DNA of 64,000 nucleotides, from positions 6,422,843-6,486,842 of the forward strand of contig NC_066844.1 of the NCBI RefSeq assembly GCF_001640805.2. Direction: 5' to 3'. The stretch is from Lates calcarifer (taxonomy: Eukaryota; Chordata; Actinopteri; Centropomidae). The position numbers and the translations under genes were made by a program. Under the pieces are notes generated by a model. It did not search any database, had not been told where the DNA came from, and saw only the letters and a list, made by a program, of their open reading frames with translations. This document shows, one piece after another, positions 47,190 through 58,367 of the stretch. Each line of letters begins with the position of its first letter. Position 1 is the first letter of the stretch.

Positions 47190-47560
47190 ACGACTACACC
47201 TAATAAATTATTTTCATCATTGAGAGACCAGTTAATTATTTTTTTTGCTTAATTGACTAATTGTGTCTAAAATGTCAGAGAACAGCAAAACAGTGATCTA
47301 AAATATCCTGAGCCCAAATGATACATTTTCAAATGACTTGTTTTGTGCTATCAACAGTCCAAAACCCTAAGATATTCAATTTACTGTGAGATAAAACAGA
47401 GAAAATCCACAATTCCCCACATCTAAGAAGCTGGAATCAGTCAATATTTGCCATCTTTGCTGGTTAAATAACTATCTCTGACTGTATAAATATCTGTTTG
47501 ATATCTGTTTCATGTTTTGTTGATTGACTAATCAATTAATCATGTCATCATTTCAGCACC
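47190..47560 (+). mobile_element. 'Gggctgcaac' repeat family, copy 4 (near full length)
   Basis: The most complete copy, about 370 bp. Worn start CGACTACACCTAATAAATTA, then 'TGTGTCTAAAATGTCAGAGA', 'GAGCCCAAATGATACATTTT', 'CAACAGTCCAAAACCCTAAG', 'ATATTCAATTTACTGTGAGA', 'CATCTAAGAAGCTGGAATCA' and 'GATTGACTAATCAATTAATC', ending ATCATTTCAGCACC. Non-coding. Confidence 0.8.
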
Positions 47561-48429
47561 AAGTAAAAACAACAAAATCCCAGATATCAAACAATCATAC
47601 TTCATTGTCTGTACAGATAAATGTGCTCATCTTAATATGTTGTTTTTATTTTCTTCACATATAAAAAAGTGAAATGACTTCAAGAATACAGTAACAGAAC
47701 TAGATAAGAATTTGTGAATGAACTGAGTTAACAGATGTCAAAGTACCAATTGTAAAAAATGCAGAGATATTTAAAAAAAGAAAAAAAGATGAAGCTGGAC
47801 TAAAAACAGTTGACATACAGTAATCTCACCCAGTTTCACATATTCTCCCAGCTTTAGGAGCAGTAATAGTCTCAAACTGAATCCAGACGAGACATATCAG
47901 TGATCTTTTGCCATTCGCAGTGACAGCCGGTGACAGAGGCAGCAGGTTGCTTTGGTGAAGGTGGAGACACCTTCCTCCTTACCCTACTTCTCAAGGCACG
48001 TACAAGAAGAACAGGTGAGCACAGAGGAAAGGGGAAGGTTTGGCAGCTGGGGTCCTAGCAGTCTTTTCAGGCATTCATTATTTAGCCCATCTAAAAATAC
48101 ATCAGAGGCTGCCTCCCTTCCAGCACATGGTGCATCTGAATTTCACAGCATCCTGCTCTCAGCCGCTCAATCTGATCTGAGGAGTTGCTTGATCTACTGT
48201 ACTTCAAGGTAACGCATGTGCACACAGACACACAGGTGCACATACACACGTGAAATGTCACAGATGCACAAGGAGACGTGAATACAATTAATCAAAACAA
48301 CAAAGACCGAAACAGAGAAGAAACATTCACACATTGACAGTTTTATCATAATTTACAGGCATGAGTTTAAAAAGTTACCTGACATTCACTCCTACTCTAA
48401 GTCAATTCCTGTAAACACATTCAAAAGCA
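47561..48429. other. Gene-free unique sequence
   Basis: No supported gene. A-rich at 47,755-47,800. Short CA stretch at 48,220-48,250. The 86-codon plus frame at 47,952-48,212 is Ser-rich without domain. Confidence 0.6.
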
Positions 48430-49070
48430 CAATCCTATCCTGCAAGCCTGCTAATTTACAACAGCACAGCAACGTGACAGTAATTTGTACACAAGCAAGC
48501 AGAGCTCACAACACCTCAAGAAAATTAGCTAAGCGAACCAGATATGCCTCACAGGCAGTGTCCTCTTAACACCACGTATCCCTGATGAGTTTCACATGCG
48601 GCCTCCCATTGGAAAGTGCTCTGTGTCTTGGACTTGTAATGTAAGACACAGTCCATGAAATCAAACATCTAACAGGTCACAGATTGGACAGCGCTCATTG
48701 TTAATTGCATTGGGGAGAGAATGTCAACTTAATTATTTCAGCCGGAGCTGGAAATGATTCCTTGCAAATCTATTAGACACGTATGCTATGCGAGTCATGT
48801 ACTGAGGCTCACAAGTCAATAAGCAGTGTCCACCAGGATGGATGAGCAGTCCTAACAGGCCGACTGTGATTTAGTCGTCCAGATTACAATAGCAAAACAT
48901 TAAATCTGGCTGGACTTTTGTGTATTATTGAACTGAGCTGATGTTCACTCACATATTTAAGAATAAATCACACCTACTGCTGCCACACTCAGTAGACTGC
49001 AGGCTTGTTAATTTATCTTCTCATAAAACATGTTCTAGAGCTCCAAATAAATATCATTCTCTTTATTCAC
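48430..49070. promoter_or_regulatory. Candidate conserved noncoding block
   Basis: About 640 bases without microsatellite or recognised repeat. Words include GGACAGCGCT (48,687-48,696, like the right half of the REST element, left half absent), CATTGTTAATTGC (a SOX-like CATTGTT beside a homeodomain core, from 48,696) and 'TTAATTATTTCAGCC'. Enhancer role is inferred. Confidence 0.3.
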
Positions 49071-51028
49071 TCATCTTTCTCTTATTTTAAGAGTATTCAA
49101 TAATTATTTGGTTCACAAAATATCTAAAATATTTAAACAGAGCAGAGAAAGGCAACAAATTCTCACATTTCTGAAACGAGGAAGTCCTGCTTTTAAAAAA
49201 ACAAATACATATAATATCACTCTGAATGATCTGCAAGGGAAATTATTTAACAAAACAGCTTGTTGACTGAAGTCATCCAATCATCCATAAAGAGAGAGGG
49301 AAAGAAAGACATAACTGGTTAGTGATTTTCAGTTTGGTCCAATTGACTCAAGATCTTCCATCAGCTCAAGCTCCAATTGAACCAGTTCTGTGTTCGAGGG
49401 CAAAGTAAACAGATCAATTCTGCGTTTTAGCACTTCACGGGAGAAGCCCCTCTCAAGAGCCAAACACGGATCACAATCCACCTCACATGTGCATTACCAA
49501 CACAGATAGTCGGCCTGATGCCATGCAAATCGACATCTCAGATCTCTCTGTGCAGTGAGAGCAGTGAATGGTGGTGTGTGTGAGTGTGTGTGTGAGTGTC
49601 TGTGTTTGTACCATTCTCAATTTTGGCCCACATGCACACACAGATATTATAGTGAGATTCAAAAGTGCATACATAAGAGGAAATCCTGATGTATGCATTT
49701 ATCACAAAACTCAGCACTATTCAGTATAAAACACTGCACAACAATTGCAGCCATGCCCCAGTTATACGCAGGCACTGATGGGAACACAGCTTTGAGGGAG
49801 GTAAAGTATTGGCATGGGAGAAGGGACCAGGGAAGGGAAAAGCAGACTACTTCAAAGACTGAATGTGAGCCGGTGGCTCAAAGCATGCTGATTGTACGTG
49901 ACGTGAAATCTACAGCAGGATCTTAGCAGCCCGACAGAGCAGATGGAGATGAGATTTTCATCACTGAAGGATATATCTGATAACTATCAAACTTTGTGAG
50001 AAATATCTTCACTGGGAAAAACTCTGCTGCAGTTTATGATGCATGCATCAAAAATGGGTCATTTATTTTAAATGTTTCTCACCGGGTGGATTCAGTTTAC
50101 CTCCACAGAAGAAAACAGACATGTAAAAATATTAAACTAAAAGCCAATAACTAATTACTTCTATCTGCCTCTATTTTGGGGACTTTTGCAGTGAATTACT
50201 GTTCTTGTTTGACAATCATTTCACCAGGTTCAAATAGTTGAGTTGATTTTGGATCTAGTTCCAAGTTGGTAAAATGCCTGGATTTAGCTAAACTCTGCGT
50301 GCAACAACAAAACAAACTGAATGTCAATCTGAGTTAAAATTATAATTATTTCCAACTTTTCAAATTTTTCAACAGCTTAATCTGAACAGATCTGACAAAG
50401 TGGTATGGAATCTAAACCTTTCATATCTCTATCACACCCATGTAAATTGTGTATGTATCATTTTATGCTACAGCACAATGAAAGTGCACTAGTAGTAATC
50501 AGTTTTTCCTGGAGTATATATCTATCTGGAGTATATATATCTGTTTCCCAGATAATGGGAAACCTTCACTGCAGCAACAAAGAAGGCTAAAAATAAAACA
50601 CTACATATATTTCCAAATACAATTTCACATAGGTCCTGAACCAGGGAGCTGTATTTGATTATTTAATGTATAAGATCAGAGAGCGCTGTGGTAATACCCC
50701 TGACTATTGACCTGAACGTGCACGTGATGGGAGTCATCTCCATCTCTGTCATCCATCAAGGGCACACATAAAGCTTTCAGATGGCAGATCTCTCTCTGCC
50801 AGCGGCAACACACACATCTAAATAAGCATAAATACTGGCCTTATATAACTCTCTACTCACTGACCATATTCACTGCACAACCCTGATCATAACCTGATTC
50901 TAATTCTGACCGCAGCTCTCAATGCAAATATGGATTCTGCAAGAGATGCAAACTAGGAAAACTGATTTCCAAGAATCTCTCAACATCACACAGGACATTT
51001 TGTCCAAGTAAACAGTTAAAGAAAATAT
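49071..51028. other. Gene-free unique sequence
   Basis: No supported gene. Imperfect GTGTGAGTGTG stretch at 49,573-49,605. A 17-base near-tandem duplication lies at 50,509-50,542. Open frames of 60-77 codons have no domain. Confidence 0.6.
50509..50542. repeat. Short tandem duplication, period 17
   Basis: CTGGAGTATATATCT at 50,509-50,523 recurs as CTGGAGTATATATATCT at 50,526-50,542 with one extra TA step. Confidence 0.85.
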
Positions 51029-51400
51029 TGAAGTACATTTAACCAAATATTAAATCTAAAGTACAACTTTAAGGTTCTGGTACTTCAGAACTTTCCATTT
51101 TATGATACTTTATATTTCTACTACTACATTACATTTAAGAGGGAAATACTTTTTACTCCACTAGAAAGCTGTAGTTACTTGTTACTTTGCAAAACATAAA
51201 ACATAAAACATAAGATAATACTAATACTAATACTAATTCAATATATACTAATACTACTAATACTAATACAGTATAATACTACTACTAATAATAATGTATT
51301 ACATTTATTTATTTGACATTTATTTAGTCACTGAGTAGTTTAAACCCTGGTATTTGTACTTTTACTTAAGTAAAGGTTCTGAATACTTCTTTCACCGCTG
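51029..51400 (+). mobile_element. Teleost repeat ('aagtacatttac...cttaagtaaagg' type)
   Basis: Landmarks: GAAGTACATTTAACC start, 'TTCCATTTTATGATACTTTA', 'TATTTCTACTACTACATTAC', 'GAGGGAAATACTTTTTACTC' and the end 'TACTTTTACTTAAGTAAAGG' + TTCTGAATACTTCTTTCACC. This common fish repeat is easily known by its reiterated TACTT words. A tri/heptanucleotide expansion (51,194-51,296) has grown in the middle. Confidence 0.8.
51194..51296. repeat. ACATAAA and ACT/TAA expansions
   Basis: Three ACATAAA heptamers (51,194-51,213) are followed by imperfect ACTAAT/ACTACT units to 51,296. The tracts lie inside a transposon copy and probably arose from its TACTT-rich sequence. Confidence 0.85.
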
Positions 51401-51904
51401 CTTATTACATAGTACATAAATACAAGAGCACACATGGGAGCTCACGTGTTCTGTTGAATGGCACACCTTGGATCTGGAAATACAGGCTCTGAGAGCAAAG
51501 ACTAGCCAAAGGTGGATCATAGCCTAGCTCTAAATCAACAGTAGGACAGGCACATCCTGTTATCCACCTCGGCTTTCTACTCCTTCAACAACAGCAGTGC
51601 ACTCCAGTCCAGCTCTGCAGCAGACAATGGACTATTTATCTCAACCCTCTCTTTCCGTCAGCTCCCAGGACACATGTGGGCATGTTCATTCACCCACCTA
51701 CACACACATGCAAGTACTCAAGTGCGCGCACGGATAGCTCCTGATTCTATCTTTGTGAGCACAATGTAAGCATGCATTAAAAGCTACGAGTAAAAATACC
51801 GTTTTCCTCCTTTACAGGCGATGCTTGAATGATCTACTCTTTGACTCCAGGGCAAGTGGTTGGACACAGACATATACCGTAGCACAGCTCCCTATGGCAA
51901 TGCA

Positions 51905-51907
<3 letters not shown>

Positions 51908-51938
<31 letters not shown>
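51908..51938. repeat. (GT)15 microsatellite
   Basis: Thirty-one-base GT run. Confidence 0.97.
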
Positions 51939-51940
<2 letters not shown>

Positions 51941-52412
51941 TGACTGAGAGTACAATACATGCGTGTACGGCACGTGTGTCTGCATGCACTTCTCTGTTGA
52001 GGGGCCAGATGGGCAAAAGAGAAGAACAGAGCCAAATAAAAAAGGATGATAGCAGAGAAAAGAGAAGAAGAAGAGGGGAAATGGGGAGAGAGGACACTTG
52101 GAGCGGAAATGCTTCAGTGCCTCTGCGGCCTGCCACCTCGTATCACGGAGCATCCACTGACAGATGAATGCAGGAGAGCCCAATAATAGAAATGCTCACG
52201 AATAAACGCCCGAATGAAGGGGAGGAGCTCCTGCATGCAAGCTGATGCGTAAAGATGGCAGGGGGTAGCCAGGGGTCAGGCGTCTCGACGACAGCTACTC
52301 ATCTCAGGGGCTGATGCAAACACAGAGTACCAAGTAAAAAACCTGCATCAAGTCTGATTTATCTCAGTAAGACTGGTTAACTTTTTGGTTTCACAGAGCT
52401 CACTTCAGTACT

Positions 52413-52426
52413 GTTACCATGGAAAC
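52413..52426. promoter_or_regulatory. RFX X-box, perfect palindromic consensus
   Basis: GTTACCATGGAAAC fits GTTNCCATGGNAAC at all twelve fixed positions. This is the second perfect X-box in the window, in repeat-free sequence. Confidence 0.6.
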
Positions 52427-53003
52427 TTGTACATTGAGCCTAGAGTTATTATCCAAGGTGGCTAATTTTACCCATTTACCCTGTTCTTTTACTGTGCCTC
52501 TGCTTTGTTTCTAAATGTATTACTGATGTAACTGCCAAGGGTCAAATACAAAGTGTTTCTAAAATAAGGAGATCTGAGAGTAGCTGACAAGGCCCCAAAA
52601 CCAAATTGTCTTCCAGGAGAGGCCATGGCCATACTGTACCGTTTTTTGCCTCTCAATCCAAGTCCTTCAATACTGAGTATCTGACAATATTATGTGCAAC
52701 ACAAGATTTATTTTTACATCTCTGTATTAGTCAGTTGTTTTGTTATGGACTTCAGGACACCAAAAAATAACACTTCAGTGGTGTTCAGTCATGAACATGA
52801 ACATAACTTCTTACATCTCTTGCATGCTAACAGAGTAAATTTTATCATTGACTTATTGACTGAAAAAAACTCATCAGAAATGAAGGACATTTTCAAAAAA
52901 GTGTAGTGCTGCACAATACAGCTGAACACTAAATAATTAAGCAACTGAAAGCCTACATTAAATTTAGTAACGTTATTTAAAATCTCAGCAGAATCTGCAT
53001 TAA

Positions 53004-53190
53004 GGGTGCCCTGTGGAGTTTTTGATGTAAACAAACGAAAGTTCTGTTTACATTCAGTGTTACTCACCAAAAAATAGTGTCGGGTTATAACTGCTACTTG
53101 TGGTCCAGTGGAATAATGTGTGGGTATTGGCAGGAATAGATAACACATCACCCATATGCACATGCATACTTGTGCACATGAACAAACAAA
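53004..53190 (+). mobile_element. Probable teleost interspersed repeat fragment
   Basis: 'GCCCTGTGGAGTTTTTGATG', 'AAACAAACGAAAGTTCTGTT', 'TTGTGGTCCAGTGGAATAAT' and 'GGCAGGAATAGATAACACAT' resemble a fish repeat I have met in many loci. The 137-codon minus frame at 52,789-53,202 crosses it and has no domain. Boundaries are uncertain. Confidence 0.5.
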
Positions 53191-55300
53191 AAGGTCAGTC
53201 AAAGTTTAGTCATAACAAACTGCTCCACTGTGCTACCAGTGGTTACAAACTCAACATAACACCTTACATATGAATCTTGAATTCATAAGCAATAGCAATC
53301 AATCCTTGCTCAATTCAATACACTCGGGGTTTATAGCTACAGCCACCCTTGGTCTGACATGACCAGTAGCTCATGGTGAATAATGTTTACTAATATCAAC
53401 AAACAGACAAAACACAGGCATATTAAGAAGACATCTTCATCAATCTGACAACACAAGAGCTGCAAATACACGCAGCACAACCAAATACGGAAACATACTG
53501 GAAGTAGCACAGACAACAGATGAATTTTTCCCTCATCAGAAAACCCCCATCCAGCTGCAGGTTCTTTTCCATCAGGACCTAAGGCCATCACTCTCATCAG
53601 TGAAGGTGTTTCCTTAATTTGCTTGTCTTTTGTCTATTTGCATGTGTTTTCTTAAGCTGCAGTGCATTGAGATCTCTCAGCCAAAGTAGTAAACTCCTAG
53701 TTTGTATATTGTATTGTATCTGTGGAAATGATGTTGTGGCAGGAAGGTTTGGACAGGATTTAGAAAGCCTCTGTCTCATCTCCGGCAAGTAGAAAATACT
53801 GAAGTTGAGGTGCAGTTTTCAACCAGTAAGCATTTACATTTACTGGAAAAATCCCTTTACCTTGTTTGTACCCAGGCATTCATTGTCTCACACTGTAATC
53901 TCTCCCACGTTTTGGTACTGGAAATATCAGAATACTGAATGATTATATTTCAAGAAATGACATCTACAGCAGTTATATGTGTGGTCTAAGCTATCAGGGT
54001 ATAGTCTAAGTAGAAACTGCATAAGTATGAATGTAAACCATCCCTGCTTTCATATTTTTCTCTGCTTTTCCTCCTTTCATCCCAGATAAAACAGGTTACA
54101 GTAGCCCAGTGTAGTGCGGGGCAGGGTGGGGTTAGCGTTTCAGGCAGGGCCGACATAAATTGAATGCAGGTAGGGGTAATAGGCTGCTAGGATTCTTCCC
54201 ATGTCTGTGTAAAGCTATTATAATAGGCGTCACAGTAAAAGGAGCGATAAGAGGGCATTGGCTGCCGCTGGAAAATGAAATCCAGCTCTATCGCAGCTAC
54301 AATTGCTTTTTAGACATCAACTGGAAGCCTCACAGTGTGAAATCCACTACCACAATATGACTGTAAAATTTGCTTTAGAAATCCACATCCTGCTCAATGG
54401 CCCTCCAAATATATCAAAATTATGTTGTTTTTGGATACTATGTTGTTCAAAGGCTTTTGACGTGTTTTACATTTCAGATGATGATGATTTGAGAGGGATT
54501 TAAGCCTGTTGTAGGAGGGTGTAGTTCAAATATGAAACTGGGGAACATCACTGGTGTGGCTGGGTGGATCTGAATACCAATGCCTTAATCACTGGCTTTA
54601 TAAAACAGGATGATTCAACCCATTCTGCGCACAGAGGCAGGCGAGGCCTTGTAGTAGCAGCTTGTTCTCCTCCACACCTGTGGTCCAGACACGTTGTGGA
54701 ATTCTACTATCAGGATAAACGGACAAATCCAGTCTCTTCACCCACACCTGTGTCTCCGGCTTGCCCATTTAAAAAGGTGTTTCCTCAAGAATTACACCAA
54801 TTAGCGACATGAATTGAGACATAAAGCCTGTGAAAACACTGAGGGCGCAGACGAGTCAACGTTTCTCTCTCAGCTGCCACACACTTACAACGTCCAGACA
54901 TTCCCCAACACATATGAACATTAGAATTGACAAATAACCCAAGGCTAACTCTGTCCTGAATGTTGCAAGTTATATGGCGTGTCAGGTTGGAGTTCATATC
55001 CTGGAGGGGAGATGAAAAGTAATGAGATCACTCATCCATGCTCTGGTTAACAACATGCTTAAAATGTCTGAATTTATAAAAAGTATGTTTGTCACAGCCT
55101 CAGAGAACTGCATAATTTCAAACGAATGGATAGAACACACCGTAAGATACAAAATGCATTTCAATAAAAACTAAAATTTACTTGTCAGTGGAGCAAAAAC
55201 ATTAATTGCTTGATTCCATTTTATATATAAGATGCATATTGCATGTGTGCTCATATTTTATATATATTTAGAACAGCTTACTAAAATTGCAAGATACAGC

Positions 55301-55344
55301 TCAGGGTTAAGTTAGCCTCCTGTCAGGGTTAAGTTAGCCTCCTG
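55301..55344. repeat. Exact 22-bp tandem duplication
   Basis: TCAGGGTTAAGTTAGCCTCC + TG occurs twice back to back (55,301-55,322 and 55,323-55,344) with no difference, so it is either recent or constrained. Confidence 0.95.
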
Positions 55345-56479
55345 TTAGCAAAAACTGTGACTATGAAAAGAAGGATTGGTTGGAAAATTGCTACCACTGG
55401 GAGACATCTTGAGAAAAACTAAGAGACCAGTCCTTGTATCTTTAAGTCAAAGAGTTATGTCTTGTGGAAATTAAGAAGTGACCAAACTAAACAACAAAAT
55501 ATTTAGAGTTGAGACTGAATTTTCAACTTTTCTGATATTTGTTCACTGGGTGGGTATTCAATTTTCAATTTCGGAATTCAGATATTCTTTTATTTTTTTA
55601 TCTCAGCTTGGGCGCCTGACATTCCTCTCACTCACAGAAGTAAATGTCACGCTTCAGTTTACCTGGACCATTAAAGGGAAGACAAAATGCCAAGGTGTGT
55701 GAGAACACTATAAATTGAGCGATGATATAGCTTACCACAGTACAACAGTAGGCTATTATTTAACGATGTAAAAAAACAAGACCATACTGGCTAGCAAACT
55801 ACCAAAGTCCCCAAATCCTAAAATTGCAAGAGAAAAAATCCTCATATCCTATAAATATGTTTCAAACTGTGAAATGGTCTACATGTAGTGTATAACTTTT
55901 GAAACTTCACTTAAGATTTCTCCCTCCATATATTAATAAATAACTCTACAGAGAACAAGCCACCTCTGTTGATATTTCAAGCAGAGCTTTACTGATAAAG
56001 CCTTGTAGATGAATATACAACAGATACTTTATGTACACCACGTTTTTTATTCCCCTCAGTGACTTACCAGCTAGACCATGAAATGAATTAAATTAATAGC
56101 TTTTTTCTTTCCCTTTTGAAAAGGTCAGTGACGCAATTAAATCAACTCACATACATCTACCCTTCTCCTGAGCAAGACAGATAAATAAATAAGGTATCCA
56201 ACAGCAACTGTGCATGTCCAGAGGTGCTGCTGGTTCAACTGGTTTTCATCAAAAAGCATTCTCTCTGTCGAGGTGTAGCCACATGGATTCCATGCATTCC
56301 ACAGAGGTGTGTTCAGCCTGTTGACAGAATGTAAGCTTCACCCTCTACATCAGCCTGACAAGCGCCTGTGTCGTCCTCCAGTCCCATAATCCCGAGCTCC
56401 TTGCTGGCCTGTCAATAAGCCTGTCACAGTGAGCAACATCCCTGTCAGGGAAACCGATGTCTGGCTGGATGGCTGAATG

Positions 56480-56515
56480 GACAGATGGATAGATGGATAG
56501 ACGGACGGATGGATA
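56480..56515. repeat. Degenerate GGAT/GGAC tetranucleotide tract
   Basis: GGACAGATGGATAGATGGAT then AGACGGACGGATGGAT, an imperfect GATG/GATA repeat. Confidence 0.85.
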
Positions 56516-56829
56516 TATTCGTCTGTGCTCCTCTGTTAGGCCCTCCGGTGCAACAGTAATCCAGTGTATTTACACAGATCAATTTTTGTTTCTATGTGCC
56601 AGAGTAACAAAATTGGTTTGGTACGTGGCTGCAAGCTTGGGACATTGTGTGAGAGAGTTTGCCAAAAGGACTATTTTCCTTGGCTGTATTGTTCTTTCAA
56701 TCTTGCATCCTTTTATTGTTAATACAATATACCAATTCAAACAGCAGAGGTCTTTCCAGGGCATCTGACTCACAAATAGAGGAATATATATCTGCAGTTC
56801 TGGACCATAAATGGGATTTTTATCTATAT

Positions 56830-56847
56830 AAAAAAAAAAAAAAAAAA
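56830..56847. repeat. Poly-A tract, 18 A
   Basis: Homopolymer followed by GTTTTTTTTCCCC, giving a small A/T inverted arrangement. Confidence 0.95.
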
Positions 56848-57019
56848 GTTTTTTTTCCCCTCTCATAAATCTCTCCAGAAGTAAAATGCTTTGTTTTTGT
56901 GAAGGACTTTTGGTGCTTCACAAGTACTAAGTTAAAATACATGGATATACACTTTAAAACACAGACAATACATGCATTCTGTGGTGGACATTTGCAACTC
57001 CTGACACATCAATACAACA

Positions 57020-57660
57020 ATTTGCACATTTTAAGTAAACTGGAGATTTTTATAATTAATCATCTCTGCAGAGACATAGACAACAATGCTGTAATTTTAA
57101 GTACAATTATGAGAACAATACTGTCAACAACAGACAGCAGAATTCCTAAAGCAGGGCTGCTGCTGTGTTTTGCAGAGTGGGAAAACAATTTAAGCTTTCC
57201 AAGTCATTCTTTAATTGGATATCATATGAAGTGTAAAATATAATGGAGAGGAGAGACCGTAATTCATGATTCAATAGCATACAAGATTCTATTTCCCTTA
57301 ATTTAATAATGGGCACAAATGTATCCTCATAAGTGATTCTATGCATTATTGAAAATGACAGCACCAAACAGGGAGAGGATGGGTATGAACATTCATTTCA
57401 CAATATTGGAGGGAGCTAAAAATGTCATTTTCATCATCCATATTTTAAATTAACTTTTAGAGGCGCAGCCTCTGCTGGCCTCCACATTAGTCTACCCAGA
57501 GAAAGCCTTTTCTGTTTGATTAACTGTTTAAATGTCAACCCGCAGACAGCCACAATCACAGTCACCACAATAAAATTAATATTGCTAATGTCAGACTTTG
57601 ATGCTAAATTCAAAGTAGAAACACCTTTCATCTTACACAAATTACCTGGAAATAAACTTT
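57020..57660. promoter_or_regulatory. Candidate conserved noncoding block
   Basis: About 640 bases without repeats and with many homeodomain words ('TTTTATAATTAATCATCTCT', 'TCTTTAATTGGATATC', 'CCGTAATTCATGATTC', 'TAAAATTAATATTGCTAATG'). Paired TCF/LEF-like sites are at 57,596-57,615 (CTTTGATG and TTCAAAG in opposite orientation). The frames across it have no domain. Function inferred. Confidence 0.35.
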
Positions 57661-58130
57661 AGTTTGATAGATGGCTGGACCACCTTTTACCGAGTTCTGC
57701 CTTCACCTCACCCAACCCAACGGCTTTGTGCAGGGGTGTGTGTGAGTGAGTGTGTGTGTGGTGTGTGTGTGTGTGTGTGTGTATGTGAACATGTTTGTGT
57801 GTGTGGTTGTGTCATGTGAGCGTGTCTTTTTGGATTTGTTTGTAGGTACGTTCATGTGTGGGTGAATGCCAATGGCTGAGCTGCTCAGCCAGGTATAAAA
57901 ACAGCCATCCAGACAGACTGGGGCTCGGGGTCAGAGTCAGCCATGTCAAAACACAAACTGGCTCAGTCTGTAATGAATCAGAGGAGAGATCATGATGCCG
58001 CACTGCATCATCTGGCCTGAGGCACCAAAGCACAGCCCCAACCCCCAGAATGAAAACTGACAAATCTGGTGAGATGGTAGATAGCCCACATTATAGGCTT
58101 GAAAAAGTTCAGCTCGATCTACAGAAGTTT
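57661..58130. other. Gene-free unique sequence
   Basis: No supported gene. Dominated by the GT tract; the minus-strand frame at 57,812-58,063 has no domain. Confidence 0.6.
57736..57784. repeat. Imperfect (GT)n microsatellite
   Basis: GT units with GAGTGAG and GGTG interruptions over 49 bases. More GT-rich sequence follows to about 57,815. Confidence 0.95.
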
Positions 58131-58367
58131 AAACAGTAACAATTTTGATAATCATTATTGTCAATATTGTTTTGGTTCCAGCTTCTCAAATGTGAATATG
58201 TTGTAGTTTTCTTAGTCTTCTGTGATAGCAAACTGATTCTGAACCTTTAGGTTTTGGACTGGATTTTTCAATTATTTTCTGACATTATACAGACTGAATT
58301 ATTAATCAGTGAATCAAGAAGATAATCAGGAATGACTGATCAAGAAAATAATAGTCAATTTCATCTC
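58131..58367 (-). mobile_element. 'Gggctgcaac' repeat family, copy 5 (minus strand)
   Basis: Reverse-complement landmarks in order: 'ATTTTGATAATCATTATTGT', 'TTTTGGTTCCAGCTTCTCAA', 'ATGTGAATATGTTGTAGTTT', 'CTTTAGGTTTTGGACTGGAT', 'CAATTATTTTCTGACATTAT' and 'GATCAAGAAAATAATAGTCA'. It lacks both extreme ends. Confidence 0.75.

Larger units (their letters stand above)
51401..53003. other. Gene-free unique sequence
   Basis: No supported gene. Holds (GT)n at 51,908, a purine-rich 52,020-52,100 and an X-box at 52,413. The 123-codon and 100-codon minus frames at 51,812-52,183 run through the GT tract and are artefacts. Confidence 0.6.
53191..57019. other. Gene-free unique sequence
   Basis: Almost 4 kb with no supported gene. 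Contains a 22-base tandem duplication (55,301), GGAT/GGAC units (56,480) and A18 (56,830). 54,100-54,360 is balanced repeat-free sequence. Open frames here (up to 95 codons) have no domain. Confidence 0.55.

Noticed and set aside
47550..47560. TTCAGCACC as a REST left half
   Set aside because: It is simply the 3' end of a repeat copy, and no right half follows.
48687..48696. REST/NRSE site
   Set aside because: Only the right half (GGACAGCGCT) is present; no TTCAGCACC-like left half lies at accepted spacings.
10782..50929. Further ATGCAAAT octamers (10,782; 15,177 reverse; 49,523; 50,922)
   Set aside because: Isolated octamers at about the rate expected in AT-leaning DNA; only the composite at 60,229 was kept.
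51812..52183. 123- and 100-codon minus-strand frames
   Set aside because: They cross the (GT)15 tract and show no recognisable protein features.
52789..53202. 137-codon minus-strand frame
   Set aside because: It overlaps a probable interspersed repeat and has no domain or splice context.
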